The notes: generated by a model not told the origin, from the sequence alone. 9,360 nucleotides of DNA from Bacteroidota bacterium (GCA_030613125.1 JAUWMO010000125.1:1-9360); one strand, 5' to 3'. Shown: positions 1 to 7,084, counted from the first letter of the stretch. Translations and numbers: made by a program.

Positions 1-89
1 AGTGATGTGTTCCAAAGCGGTCGTGCATTAAAAGCTGACAGTAGGATTCCTGTATAAATACCAAGAATAACAGCAAGAAAGACCAATGC
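1..89 (-). pseudogene. Continuation of the nrfD-like gene beyond the in-frame TGA, cut by the window edge
   Basis: Reading the minus strand in the same frame past the TGA at 90-92 gives ALVFLAVILGIYTGILL followed by SAFNARPLWNTS, with no further stop before the window edge. IYTGILLSAFxARPLWN is a typical helix-4 and loop segment of NrfD/PsrC proteins. It joins directly to the upstream residues FRKSIA with no frame change. This stretch and 90-545 are therefore one gene interrupted by a single TGA codon. The stop could be a real nonsense mutation (for example from TGG or CGA), a base-calling or assembly error, or, less likely, a recoded codon. The rest of the protein lies outside the window, so whether the remainder is intact is unknown. 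Confidence 0.75.
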
Positions 90-545
90 TCAAGCAATAG
101 ATTTTCTGAATTTTATTGCCAGTTTCTCAAAGTCATAAAGTATTTTTAATCTCCAATCCCAATTGGGTATAAGCTCTCTCAAATAGCTGGCACTCCAAAT
201 AAAAGCCAGTGGTGTAATAATCATTAGTGTCCAGGCTCCCCATGACATTGGGGAAGTGAACCTAACTGTAGTATACAACTGCCAGAAAAACATTTTATGC
301 TTGAGATCGAGGAATAAAACAAATAAACCAATGACCAATGCAGGGGCTGCGAGAAAACTGGCCCATTTGACAGCTGTAGGTAATTCTTTTTCTTTTCCAA
401 GAATTGTATATAAACCAGCAAAAAACAATAGCCCCGCAGCTAGTCCTCCTAAAAAAAGATAAAATGAGATCTCCCAATGCCATATATTCAAATACGGATC
501 AATTCCCGGATTCATTCGTCCACTTACAATCAATTCTTCTTTCAT
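90..545 (-). CDS. NrfD/PsrC-like membrane subunit, N-terminal part ending at an in-frame TGA
   Basis: This is the quinone-interacting membrane anchor of a PsrABC/NrfD-type complex, which passes electrons between menaquinone and the ferredoxin subunit encoded just upstream. The 151 residues show the family N-terminus: WEISFYLFLGGLAAG (about 24-38) in the first membrane helix, a second helix around 60-82, then SPMSWGAWTL and a third helix around 98-122. The gene starts 25 bases after the preceding ferredoxin gene, with only a weak purine stretch (ACGGAAAA) before the ATG, so it belongs to that operon. NrfD proteins usually have 8-10 helices and about 300-400 residues, so 151 residues with three helices is far too short. 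The frame closes at TGA (90-92) inside what should be helix 4 and remains open and NrfD-like beyond it. The family call is strong. Whether this ORF makes a functional product is doubtful. Confidence 0.85.
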   Translation of the reverse strand: MKEELIVSGRMNPGIDPYLNIWHWEISFYLFLGGLAAGLLFFAGLYTILGKEKELPTAVKWASFLAAPALVIGLFVLFLDLKHKMFFWQLYTTVRFTSPMSWGAWTLMIITPLAFIWSASYLRELIPNWDWRLKILYDFEKLAIKFRKSIA

Positions 546-570
546 TTTTTTCCGTTTTTTTGAAAAACAG

Positions 571-1104
571 TTAAATCAAATAAAATATCTGCGGTTTGGT
601 CCCTGCTTCAGGAGCTAATGTTTTATACTTTCTTGTTGCCAGCATTTTGGAAACAATACTGTTCGTATTATCTAAATCCCCAAAATACATACATTTGGTT
701 GGACAAACTGATACACAAGCCGGATCTTGACCTTTTTCAACTCTATGCAAACAGAAAGTACATTTATCGACATATCCTTCAGGATGTGAGTATCTTGCAT
801 CATACGGACAAGATTCAATACATGCTCCACAACCAATACACTTATAGGGTTCTACAAGAACCACACCTCCCTCAACAATATGGCTTGCACCTGTAGGACA
901 ACACCTTACACATGGTGCATTATCACAATGATTACATCTTTCAGACCTTATTTCAAGATCAACCTGTGGATAAGTTCCCGCAACACTTTCAACCACCCAG
1001 TCGCGGCAATATCCAATAGGTACATTGTTCTCTGTTTGGCAGGCGACTACACAGTCGCTACATCCGATACACTTTTTTGTGTCAATTGCCATTGCATATC
1101 TCAT
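571..1104 (-). CDS. PsrB/NrfC-like four-cluster [4Fe-4S] ferredoxin subunit
   Basis: This is the electron-transfer subunit linking the molybdenum catalytic subunit to the NrfD-like membrane anchor. It has 177 residues and no signal peptide; in this family the subunit is normally carried out by the Tat-exported catalytic partner. Cysteines form the four expected clusters: C12-x2-C15-x2-C18-x3-C22, C57-x2-C60-x4-C65-x3-C69, C89-x2-C92-x2-C95-x3-C99, and C115-x2-C118-x11-C130-x3-C134. C33, C68 and C138 are extra. Spacing and length match PsrB/PhsB/NrfC/DmsB proteins. The start overlaps the psrA-like stop as ATGA. An in-frame ATG four codons later is possible, but the strong AAAGGAGGT site lies at the right distance for the first ATG. 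The family is certain; the substrate of the complex is not. Confidence 0.93.
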   Translation of the reverse strand: MRYAMAIDTKKCIGCSDCVVACQTENNVPIGYCRDWVVESVAGTYPQVDLEIRSERCNHCDNAPCVRCCPTGASHIVEGGVVLVEPYKCIGCGACIESCPYDARYSHPEGYVDKCTFCLHRVEKGQDPACVSVCPTKCMYFGDLDNTNSIVSKMLATRKYKTLAPEAGTKPQIFYLI

Positions 1105-3410
1105 GATTCAACCTCCTTTCCAACAATCATTGATGATTCTTTTTCATTCAGATAAGGATTGCCCTTGGCTTTTTCAAGTTCTGTGGGTTCTTCCGTCAGG
1201 AAGGTCACAAAGTTCCCTCTCATTCCTGTTCCTCCCATAATCGGATCAACCATGACATTAGTTATAAGCTTTTGATCGCTCAATCCTCGACCATACGATC
1301 TCTTTAAATTTTTGTTTGAATGGCCAAAACCATGGACAACATAAATACTGTCCCAACGAATTCGTTCAGTAACTCTAACTTTACTTGGAAAATTTGAAAC
1401 AATACCATCCTGATTCTTTAGCCAGATTTCTTGTCCGTTTTTCAAGTCCCATTCATTAGCTACCTTGGGATTAACCCATATATTATTTTCTTCCATAAGG
1501 TCGAAAAGCAAGGGATTGTTTGTTGTTCTGCTGAACGAATGCATTGGAGCCCTTCCATAAATTAACCGGTAATAGCCTGTTGGAGGTTCCGGGTGTGGAG
1601 TATAGCTGGGAAGAGGATCATACCCCTCATCCTGCATTGCAGTAGAAAATAACTCAATCTTTCCTGTATTTGTATTGAACTCAATCTTTTCCCCTTCATT
1701 ATAATACAAATCACCATATTCACGTTTGAATTTTTTCACCCCAATTTTTTTCATCTCCTCAAGCGAAGAACCCACCTGCTTTAATTGCCAATCCAATACC
1801 TCTGTGTAATCTTCATAATCAAAGTAAGCTCCTAACCCTAGTCTCTTACCTAGCTCTTTAGCCATCCACCATGCGGGTTTGGAATCGTATTTTGGCTCAG
1901 CAGCGGGCATTCGCAAAGCAATAGTTGGAGTCCGGGTTCCTGAAGTTCTGATATCATCATATCGTTCTAAGTAAGTACATTCGGGCAAAATAACATCGGC
2001 GTAGCCCGTGATCTCCATGGGCATTGTATCAATGGCCACCAAAATATCCAGGTTTTGAATTGCCGTATAGGTCTGCTTCTGGTTGGGGAGGGTTTCTATT
2101 AAATTTGTTCCATATACCAACCATGCCTTAAAGGAGCAATCGCGTTCAGTGGTTGGAACCGTGGCATCACAAATCCCCGAAGCCAATGCCAACTCTGCTA
2201 ACTTAAACTGACCGGGAAATGCATCCCTCCAGGATCTCTTTGGCTTGGGATACTCGGGTGATGGATACTTGGGAAGATGAATACTTTCGGGAAGGAAAAA
2301 ACCACCCCTGCTACCCCAGGAGCCTAAAAGAGCATTCAATATGGCTATTGCCCGGGTCCTCTGTGTATCATCACCGTACCAGGTAACATGACGCCCAGGG
2401 TGAACAATAACTGCAGGAGAAGCATCTGCCATTTCTTTAGCAGTTCTTCTGATTACATCAGGTTCAATGGTCGTGATCCCATATGCCCATTCCGGGGTCA
2501 TTTGCCGAACATGCTGTTTGAGTTGTTGAAAACCGAAGGTGTTCTTTTCTATATACTCCTTATTATACAATTCATCTTCAATAATAACATGTATCCAGGC
2601 CATCAAAAGTGCCAGATCTGTAGCAGGCTTGATGGGCAACCAGTATTTTGACTTGCTGGCTGCAGTTGAATATCGGGGATCTACAGTAATAATGGTGGCT
2701 CTTTTATCTATTGCATCCGACATTTCCTGAACCTGTCCATTGTGCATGTTCTCGCCTATGTGCGAACCTATAAGAACCAGGCATCTTGTATCTCTGATAT
2801 CGGTAGGTTCGGGAGATCCAATGGCCGCACCAAAAGTAGCAATAAAACCAACCTCTCTTGGTCCCCGGCACTGAGCGTATGATGGAGCGGCAATATTACC
2901 TGATCCGAAAGCTTTTAGCAAATGACTAAAATATTTTCCCCCGGCTCCATGAGAGAATAAAGCCACACATTCCGGACCATGTTCCTTTGCAATTCCCTGC
3001 ATTTTTTCAGAAATATAATCCAGGGCATCATCCCAACTTACCTCTTCAAAAACCTGCTTGCCATTTACCTCTTTCCTCATTAAAGGAGTTTTTAAACGGT
3101 CCTCATCATTATACATCCCAACCCCTCCGGTTCCTCTCGGACAAAACCTCCCATTGCAGTGAGGATCCTCGTCGTTTCCAATGATCTTTACAATCTTTCC
3201 TTCTCCATCTTTATATGTCCATCCGGCACATTTCCAAAAACATACTTCGCAATAAGTTGGAAAACGTTCCTGGACTTCCGATTTCTTCTCTTTCCTTTTT
3301 AACAAGTCGCTAAATTGGCTTGCCTGAGCAAGCTTAACAGAGCTCAAACCTAAAGCCAATCCACCTGTTCCAGCTGCGGAGATTTTTATAAAATCCCTTC
3401 TTGTTTTCAT
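1101..3410 (-). CDS. PsrA/PhsA-like molybdopterin oxidoreductase, Tat-exported catalytic subunit
   Basis: This is the catalytic subunit of a DMSO-reductase-family (Mo-bisPGD) enzyme, most like the polysulfide/thiosulfate reductase group, and expected to act in the periplasm. The 769 residues begin with a Tat signal (TRRDFIK at 3-9, then a small-residue hydrophobic stretch to about 30). The N-terminal [4Fe-4S] motif is C54-x2-C57-x3-C61 with C90 in FCPRG. C181 in PSYAQCRGPREVGF sits where the Mo-ligand cysteine is expected. YGTNLIET (433-440) and ADVILPECTYLE (471-482) are cofactor-binding stretches conserved in the family. The molybdopterin-dinucleotide-binding domain covers about 612-740, with SFSRTTNNPLL (625-635). 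The first gene of a psrA-psrB-psrC order, it overlaps the ferredoxin gene by ATGA. No Shine-Dalgarno sequence precedes its ATG. Sulfite, tetrathionate, arsenic or selenium oxyanion chemistry cannot be excluded, and the enzyme could run in either direction. Confidence 0.92.
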   Translation of the reverse strand: MKTRRDFIKISAAGTGGLALGLSSVKLAQASQFSDLLKRKEKKSEVQERFPTYCEVCFWKCAGWTYKDGEGKIVKIIGNDEDPHCNGRFCPRGTGGVGMYNDEDRLKTPLMRKEVNGKQVFEEVSWDDALDYISEKMQGIAKEHGPECVALFSHGAGGKYFSHLLKAFGSGNIAAPSYAQCRGPREVGFIATFGAAIGSPEPTDIRDTRCLVLIGSHIGENMHNGQVQEMSDAIDKRATIITVDPRYSTAASKSKYWLPIKPATDLALLMAWIHVIIEDELYNKEYIEKNTFGFQQLKQHVRQMTPEWAYGITTIEPDVIRRTAKEMADASPAVIVHPGRHVTWYGDDTQRTRAIAILNALLGSWGSRGGFFLPESIHLPKYPSPEYPKPKRSWRDAFPGQFKLAELALASGICDATVPTTERDCSFKAWLVYGTNLIETLPNQKQTYTAIQNLDILVAIDTMPMEITGYADVILPECTYLERYDDIRTSGTRTPTIALRMPAAEPKYDSKPAWWMAKELGKRLGLGAYFDYEDYTEVLDWQLKQVGSSLEEMKKIGVKKFKREYGDLYYNEGEKIEFNTNTGKIELFSTAMQDEGYDPLPSYTPHPEPPTGYYRLIYGRAPMHSFSRTTNNPLLFDLMEENNIWVNPKVANEWDLKNGQEIWLKNQDGIVSNFPSKVRVTERIRWDSIYVVHGFGHSNKNLKRSYGRGLSDQKLITNVMVDPIMGGTGMRGNFVTFLTEEPTELEKAKGNPYLNEKESSMIVGKEVES
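1111..1119 (-). promoter_or_regulatory. Strong ribosome binding site of the psrB-like gene
   Basis: On the minus strand AAAGGAGGT ends six bases before the ATG at 1104. It lies inside the last codons of the psrA-like gene and fixes the start of the ferredoxin gene at the ATGA overlap. It is the only near-perfect Shine-Dalgarno sequence at any gene start in this window. Confidence 0.8.
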
Positions 3411-3429
3411 GTGTAATTAATTTTACTTT

Positions 3430-3481
3430 AAATGAGTAAATGCATCAAAAATTATCCCCTGATAAATTTTTATGCTCATTT
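3430..3481 (-). promoter_or_regulatory. Imperfect stem-loop in the psrA-like leader
   Basis: The arms 3442-3456 and 3461-3475 pair at 13 of 15 positions around a four-base loop (CCCT on the plus strand). An outer pair, AAATGA (3430-3435) and TCATTT (3476-3481), extends it, with a six-base bulge on one side. It lies 20-71 bases upstream of the psrA-like ATG. No T-run follows in either direction, so it does not look like a terminator. It may be a leader RNA structure or a protein-binding dyad. The symmetry is seen; the function is inferred. Confidence 0.45.
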
Positions 3482-3526
3482 CATCTATTCTTTTATGAAT
3501 CTGGTTTTACCCGCTAATACTTATTT

Positions 3527-3583
3527 ATTGCTGTCAAATTTTTCAACAATCAAACACATCTAAATTGCTGTATATATTGCTGT
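3527..3583. repeat. Three direct copies of ATTGCTGT
   Basis: ATTGCTGT occurs at 3527-3534, 3564-3571 and 3576-3583. The last two copies extend to ATTGCTGTA and are 12 bases apart start to start; the first is 37 bases from the second. Direct octamers in a divergent promoter region could be an operator for a response regulator. In AT-rich DNA some repetition is expected by chance, so this is tentative. Confidence 0.35.
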
Positions 3584-3780
3584 AAAACTATTTAAATAAG
3601 TGTAATTGAAAATCGAAAGTAAAGAAATTCAAAATGATGGGGCTGCTAAAAAAAGTGTTATAGAATATATTATCTCTATCTATCTTGATATAAGGCTCTT
3701 AGACTCTTTATTTATAATAAGATTACTTAATAAATAAGCGTCTTTCTCCTCATTAGGGATTTGGTTTTGCTCGATAAAAT

Positions 3781-3794
3781 TTTTACTCGTAAAA
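3781..3794. promoter_or_regulatory. Perfect palindrome TTTTAC-tc-GTAAAA, candidate operator
   Basis: Six-base inverted arms are separated by two bases, about 80 bases upstream of the Rieske start. The size and symmetry suit a dimeric regulator. It does not match the FNR/CRP consensus, and I cannot assign a regulator family. Confidence 0.3.
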
Positions 3795-3830
3795 GTACCT
3801 CTTCCGATATCCTAACATTTATCATCTCAT

Positions 3831-3856
3831 TTGGGTATTAATATTTGCTATTTTTG
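3831..3856 (+). promoter_or_regulatory. Candidate Bacteroidota-type promoter of the Rieske operon
   Basis: TATTTTTG at 3849-3856 fits the Bacteroidota -7 consensus TAnnTTTG exactly. A TTG at 3831-3833 could serve as the -33 element, although the 15-base spacing is a little short. Transcription would start around 3862, giving a leader of only about 10 bases before the ATG at 3873. In AT-rich DNA such matches can arise by chance. Confidence 0.4.
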
Positions 3857-3872
3857 ACATGAATTTTCAGAA

Positions 3873-4280
3873 ATGCATACAGTCAGGAAAATATCCAGAA
3901 AGCGATTCTTTATAATCCTTGGGAGTATTTTGATATTTCCTTTTTTTTATATCTGGATTGCTTCTATTCAAAGGCATAATAAAATTCAACCCGGGAATAA
4001 AAAGTTAATCTACCCACTCGATTTATCAGCCGGAGTCCATTTTGAAGATCAGATAATCATAATCAAAGAGGCTGGTAAATTCACCGTCTTGTCGTCGCGG
4101 TGTACTCACCTGGGATGTAAAATCAACAAATTTGAAAACAATCAATTGATTTGTCCCTGTCATGGCTCTGCATTTGATATGGAAGGATCTAGTGTAAAGG
4201 GCCCTGCCGTGAAATCTCTCCAAAAATACAGTCATAGTATTGATTCAAAAAATAAAAAATTAATTGTTCATTTATCATAG
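3873..4280 (+). CDS. Rieske [2Fe-2S] protein of a b6f/bc-type complex
   Basis: This is a small membrane-anchored Rieske iron-sulfur protein expected to take the first electron from quinol at the periplasmic (Qo) site of the cytochrome b encoded next to it. The 135 residues hold a basic N-terminus (RKISRKR), one hydrophobic anchor at about 12-32 and a soluble Rieske fold. Box 1 is CTHLGC (C77, H79, C82) and box 2 is CPCHGSAFD (C94, C96, H97). C77, H79, C94 and H97 would bind the cluster, and C82-C96 would form the disulfide typical of high-potential quinol-oxidising Rieske proteins. No Tat twin-arginine consensus is evident (RKR only). The stop TAG is followed at once by the ATG of the cytochrome b fusion, so the two are translationally coupled. 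The ATG has no Shine-Dalgarno sequence. Confidence 0.92.
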   Translation: MHTVRKISRKRFFIILGSILIFPFFYIWIASIQRHNKIQPGNKKLIYPLDLSAGVHFEDQIIIIKEAGKFTVLSSRCTHLGCKINKFENNQLICPCHGSAFDMEGSSVKGPAVKSLQKYSHSIDSKNKKLIVHLS

Positions 4281-7037
4281 ATGAATTGCAACAACTGGGA
4301 AAAAATAAAAAAAAATGTCTTTTTCGACTCTTATGGGATGATGTCGATAGGGTTTTTTCTTGTTTGTGTCCTTTCAGGAATTTTCTTAGCGATTCCTTAT
4401 GATGTCCATGATCCATATTCCTCCATAGGAAGACTATTGATCGCGAATCCCTGGGCCAGTTTTTTTAGAAATTTACATTACTGGAGTGCCCAGTTTTTTC
4501 TGATTTTTATCATTCTTCACGTTTGGGAATACCTCGGCTATCCCAAAGATTTTAAAGTAAAAACAGGAATTTGGTTCAGGCTGGTTGTATCCCTGCTTTT
4601 TGTATTCTGGGTTATGCTCTCAGGATTTTTTCTAAAAGCTGATGCCGACAGTCTCCAGGCTCGCCGGATCCTTGAAACCCTTCTATCTTCTATCCCCATA
4701 TTCGGGGATATATTATCCTACAGTGTCCTTGGTCCGGAAAATGACCTCCAGATCATTTATGTCCACCATTTAGCCACAACAAGTATTTTTATTGCCCTCA
4801 TAATTCTTGAACATGCCCATACCATTTGGGGGAAACTGAAAACCTTTATCATTTCACTGATTCTTATATCTCTTCTTTCCATTGCTTTCCAGGCACCCCT
4901 TCACAATAATCTCGACCCCATTATGAAAGGGCCATGGTATTTCCTTGGATTACAGGAAATTCTCCATTGGCTGAGTCATCCAGGTTTTTCTCTGCTCTTG
5001 ATTTTCAGTATTTTAGTGCTTATATATTTCTTACCTTCTATAAAATCCAGACCTGGATTTATTCTGAAGAAAACTCTTCTTTATTCCTTTTACGTTTACC
5101 TGATATTGACACTGATCGGGAATTTTTTCAGAGGAGAAAACTGGAAATGGATCTGGCCCTGGGATGACCGGTATAGCATTCAGATACATACCCCGTTCAA
5201 TCCCATATTTATGAATTTGTATTCTGAGAACGACAGCCTCAAATTAAGTGAAATCCCTGTTGTATTGGGCAGAGAGGAATCGTGTTTGATTTGCCATTCC
5301 GGAATGAAAGGATTTTCACCTGCCCATTCTCCCGATGCAATTGGATGTGTTTCCTGCCATGGAGGAAATTCCTTTGCTCTCAACAAAAAACAGGCACATA
5401 AAAATATGATTCTTATTCCGGGAGATAACCTTGATGCAGAAAGGAGTTGCGGAACTACAAATTGCCATCCGGATATTCCACAGCGAGTAAAATCCTCTCT
5501 GATGTCCACTCTGAGTGGAATGATCACTGTTGACCGGTATGTCTTCGGAGAAACCAAAAGTCTGTCTGAGATAAGTCATGTTCACGATTTAAAACAAACC
5601 GCGGCCGACAATCATCTTCGGGATCTTTGTGCTTCCTGTCACCTGGGGAATTCAAAAATTAAAACCGGTCCTATCACTCAGCTATCCAGGGGCGGAGGAT
5701 GTAATGCCTGCCATTTAAACTATTCAAACAGTGCTTTGATGGCATATAAAGAATACCATGCATCAGGCAGGAAAGACAACTTTCATTTTACCAGCCATCC
5801 TTCTCTCTCAATTAAGGTATCCAATGATCATTGCTTTGGTTGTCACAGCAGATCCGGAAGGATCTCAACAAATTATGAAGGCTGGCATGAAACACAGCTG
5901 GATGAGCATGACAGTCTGAACACACCGGCCTATCGAATTCTTGAAGATCACAGGATTTTTACATTTGTGGAAGATGATATACATCACAGAAAAGGGCTTG
6001 CATGTATTGATTGTCATAATTCCTACGAATTAATGGGGGATGGTGAAATATACGCACATAAGGAAGATCAGGTCCAGGTAGCCTGTGAAGATTGCCATCT
6101 CCTTGAGCCTCCGCAAACCCTCAATCCTGATAAATTTGATTCTGAAGCAAAAAAAATTCTGGAACTCCGGCCGGTCCCCCAGGAAACCAACTGGTATTTG
6201 ACCACAAAAAAAACAGCCAGACCAATTGTAAATATCTTTATCAACAAACATGATTCCGTTAAATTATTCGGAAAGATTTCCGGAAAGATTCATACTGTTC
6301 TTACTCCAGCGGATGTTTGTACACGGGGAAATGCTCATGATGACCTCACCTGTAGTGCATGCCATACCTCATGGGCTCCACGTTGCCTTGGATGCCATAC
6401 AGATTATGAGCCGAATACACCGGGATATGATATTTATGCAAACAAGTTTACCAGGGGATCCTGGATTGAATACGCCGGGAAATACCTGGCTATTCCTCCC
6501 AGCCTGGGAGTAGAGTATCATTCTCACGGGGAAGAAGTTTCTGAAAGGAGAATTAAAACTGCCGTCCCCGGGATGATCCTGACCGTTAACAAAAACAGTT
6601 ATAACAAAAACTCAGATACGGATCTATATAGTTTTCACCGCTTATTTGCTCCTGCTGAAGCCCACACTATTCAAGCAGAAGGAAGAACTTGTAAATCCTG
6701 TCATAATGACCCGGTTGCTCTGGGATATGGTGAGGGAAAGTTGTATTTTGATCTAAATACCCTAAAATGGAGTTTCATCCCCAGGTATCAGTTGAACAAA
6801 TATGACCGTTTGCCGGAAGATGCCTGGATTGGATTCTTAACCAACAATAAGGGAGTTTTATCTACAAGAGAAAATTTCAGACCTTTTAATCTAAAAGAAC
6901 AAAAAAATATCCTGTTAGTTGGCGTTTGCCTTACGTGTCATGATGAAAACTCGAAAATTATGATGGAAAGTCTTGATGATTTTCAAGGGCTTATAGACCA
7001 TCGAAGCCCAGAGTGCAAAATCCCAGATTGGCAATAG
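4281..7037 (+). CDS. Cytochrome b (b6/subunit IV-type) fused to a dodecahaem cytochrome c domain
   Basis: This 918-residue fusion probably oxidises menaquinol together with the Rieske protein and passes electrons to periplasmic haems. Residues 1-300 form a full seven-helix cytochrome b. Helix B has RNLHYWSA with H66 and H80 (14 apart), and helix D has H163 and H178 (15 apart, the b6 spacing); these are the bis-His ligands of two b haems. The quinol-site ef-loop motif reads GPWYFLGLQEIL (217-228) where b6f/bc1 proteins have PEWY. Helix 7 (about 264-281) leaves the C-terminus in the periplasm. Residues 320-918 contain eleven CxxCH motifs, with first cysteines at 335, 356, 450, 474, 518, 575, 602, 691, 702, 804 and 883. 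One CGTTNCH (CX4CH) lies at 390-396, giving twelve likely c haems. The haem domain is not one I can place in a named family. No Shine-Dalgarno sequence precedes the start, which abuts the Rieske stop. Confidence 0.9.
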   Translation: MNCNNWEKIKKNVFFDSYGMMSIGFFLVCVLSGIFLAIPYDVHDPYSSIGRLLIANPWASFFRNLHYWSAQFFLIFIILHVWEYLGYPKDFKVKTGIWFRLVVSLLFVFWVMLSGFFLKADADSLQARRILETLLSSIPIFGDILSYSVLGPENDLQIIYVHHLATTSIFIALIILEHAHTIWGKLKTFIISLILISLLSIAFQAPLHNNLDPIMKGPWYFLGLQEILHWLSHPGFSLLLIFSILVLIYFLPSIKSRPGFILKKTLLYSFYVYLILTLIGNFFRGENWKWIWPWDDRYSIQIHTPFNPIFMNLYSENDSLKLSEIPVVLGREESCLICHSGMKGFSPAHSPDAIGCVSCHGGNSFALNKKQAHKNMILIPGDNLDAERSCGTTNCHPDIPQRVKSSLMSTLSGMITVDRYVFGETKSLSEISHVHDLKQTAADNHLRDLCASCHLGNSKIKTGPITQLSRGGGCNACHLNYSNSALMAYKEYHASGRKDNFHFTSHPSLSIKVSNDHCFGCHSRSGRISTNYEGWHETQLDEHDSLNTPAYRILEDHRIFTFVEDDIHHRKGLACIDCHNSYELMGDGEIYAHKEDQVQVACEDCHLLEPPQTLNPDKFDSEAKKILELRPVPQETNWYLTTKKTARPIVNIFINKHDSVKLFGKISGKIHTVLTPADVCTRGNAHDDLTCSACHTSWAPRCLGCHTDYEPNTPGYDIYANKFTRGSWIEYAGKYLAIPPSLGVEYHSHGEEVSERRIKTAVPGMILTVNKNSYNKNSDTDLYSFHRLFAPAEAHTIQAEGRTCKSCHNDPVALGYGEGKLYFDLNTLKWSFIPRYQLNKYDRLPEDAWIGFLTNNKGVLSTRENFRPFNLKEQKNILLVGVCLTCHDENSKIMMESLDDFQGLIDHRSPECKIPDWQ

Positions 7038-7043
7038 TCCTTC

Positions 7044-7084
7044 AATAAAAAAAAGGTGAGACAAAATTGCCTCACCTTCCTTTT
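7044..7084. terminator. Bidirectional intrinsic terminator between convergent operons
   Basis: AAGGTGAG (7053-7060) and CTCACCTT (7071-7078) form a perfect eight-base stem with a ten-base loop. On the minus strand the stem is followed by a run of T (the A-run at 7047-7054 on the plus strand), a strong terminator 18 bases after the rhodanese stop. On the plus strand a shorter CCTTTT follows, so it can also end the cytochrome fusion transcript 15 bases after its stop. Confidence 0.8.

Larger units (their letters stand above)
3411..3872. other. Divergent intergenic region between the psrA-like and Rieske operons
   Basis: These 462 AT-rich bases separate the leftward molybdoenzyme operon from the rightward Rieske/cytochrome b operon. 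I see no ORF of useful length, tRNA or other RNA gene. It must hold both promoters. The structured elements I can point to are a hairpin at 3430-3481, an octamer repeated three times between 3527 and 3583, a perfect palindrome at 3781-3794 and a candidate -7 element at 3849-3856. The stretch 3600-3775 shows nothing I can name. Confidence 0.7.

Noticed and set aside
50..92. TGA at 90-92 as a selenocysteine codon
   Set aside because: The downstream bases offer only a weak four-plus-four base-pair hairpin with a two-base loop, no convincing SECIS, and the site lies in a hydrophobic helix with no redox role known in NrfD proteins.
90..92. Genome-wide reassignment of TGA to tryptophan or glycine
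   Set aside because: Tryptophans I checked are TGG, and the psrA-like gene ends in TGA exactly at a well-formed ATGA overlap with a strong ribosome site for the next gene.
3532..3537. TTGACA on the minus strand as a sigma70-type -35 for the psrA-like gene
   Set aside because: No -10-like hexamer lies at 16-18 bases, and the presumed host group does not use this consensus.
3634..3663. Nine-codon ORF (starting MMGLLKK) in the intergenic region as a leader peptide
   Set aside because: No ribosome site, no link to a start codon or attenuator, and a length expected by chance.
6269..6290. Short tandem repeat GGAAAGATT in the cytochrome fusion gene
   Set aside because: Only two copies, encoding GKISGKI in frame within the protein; ordinary coding sequence.
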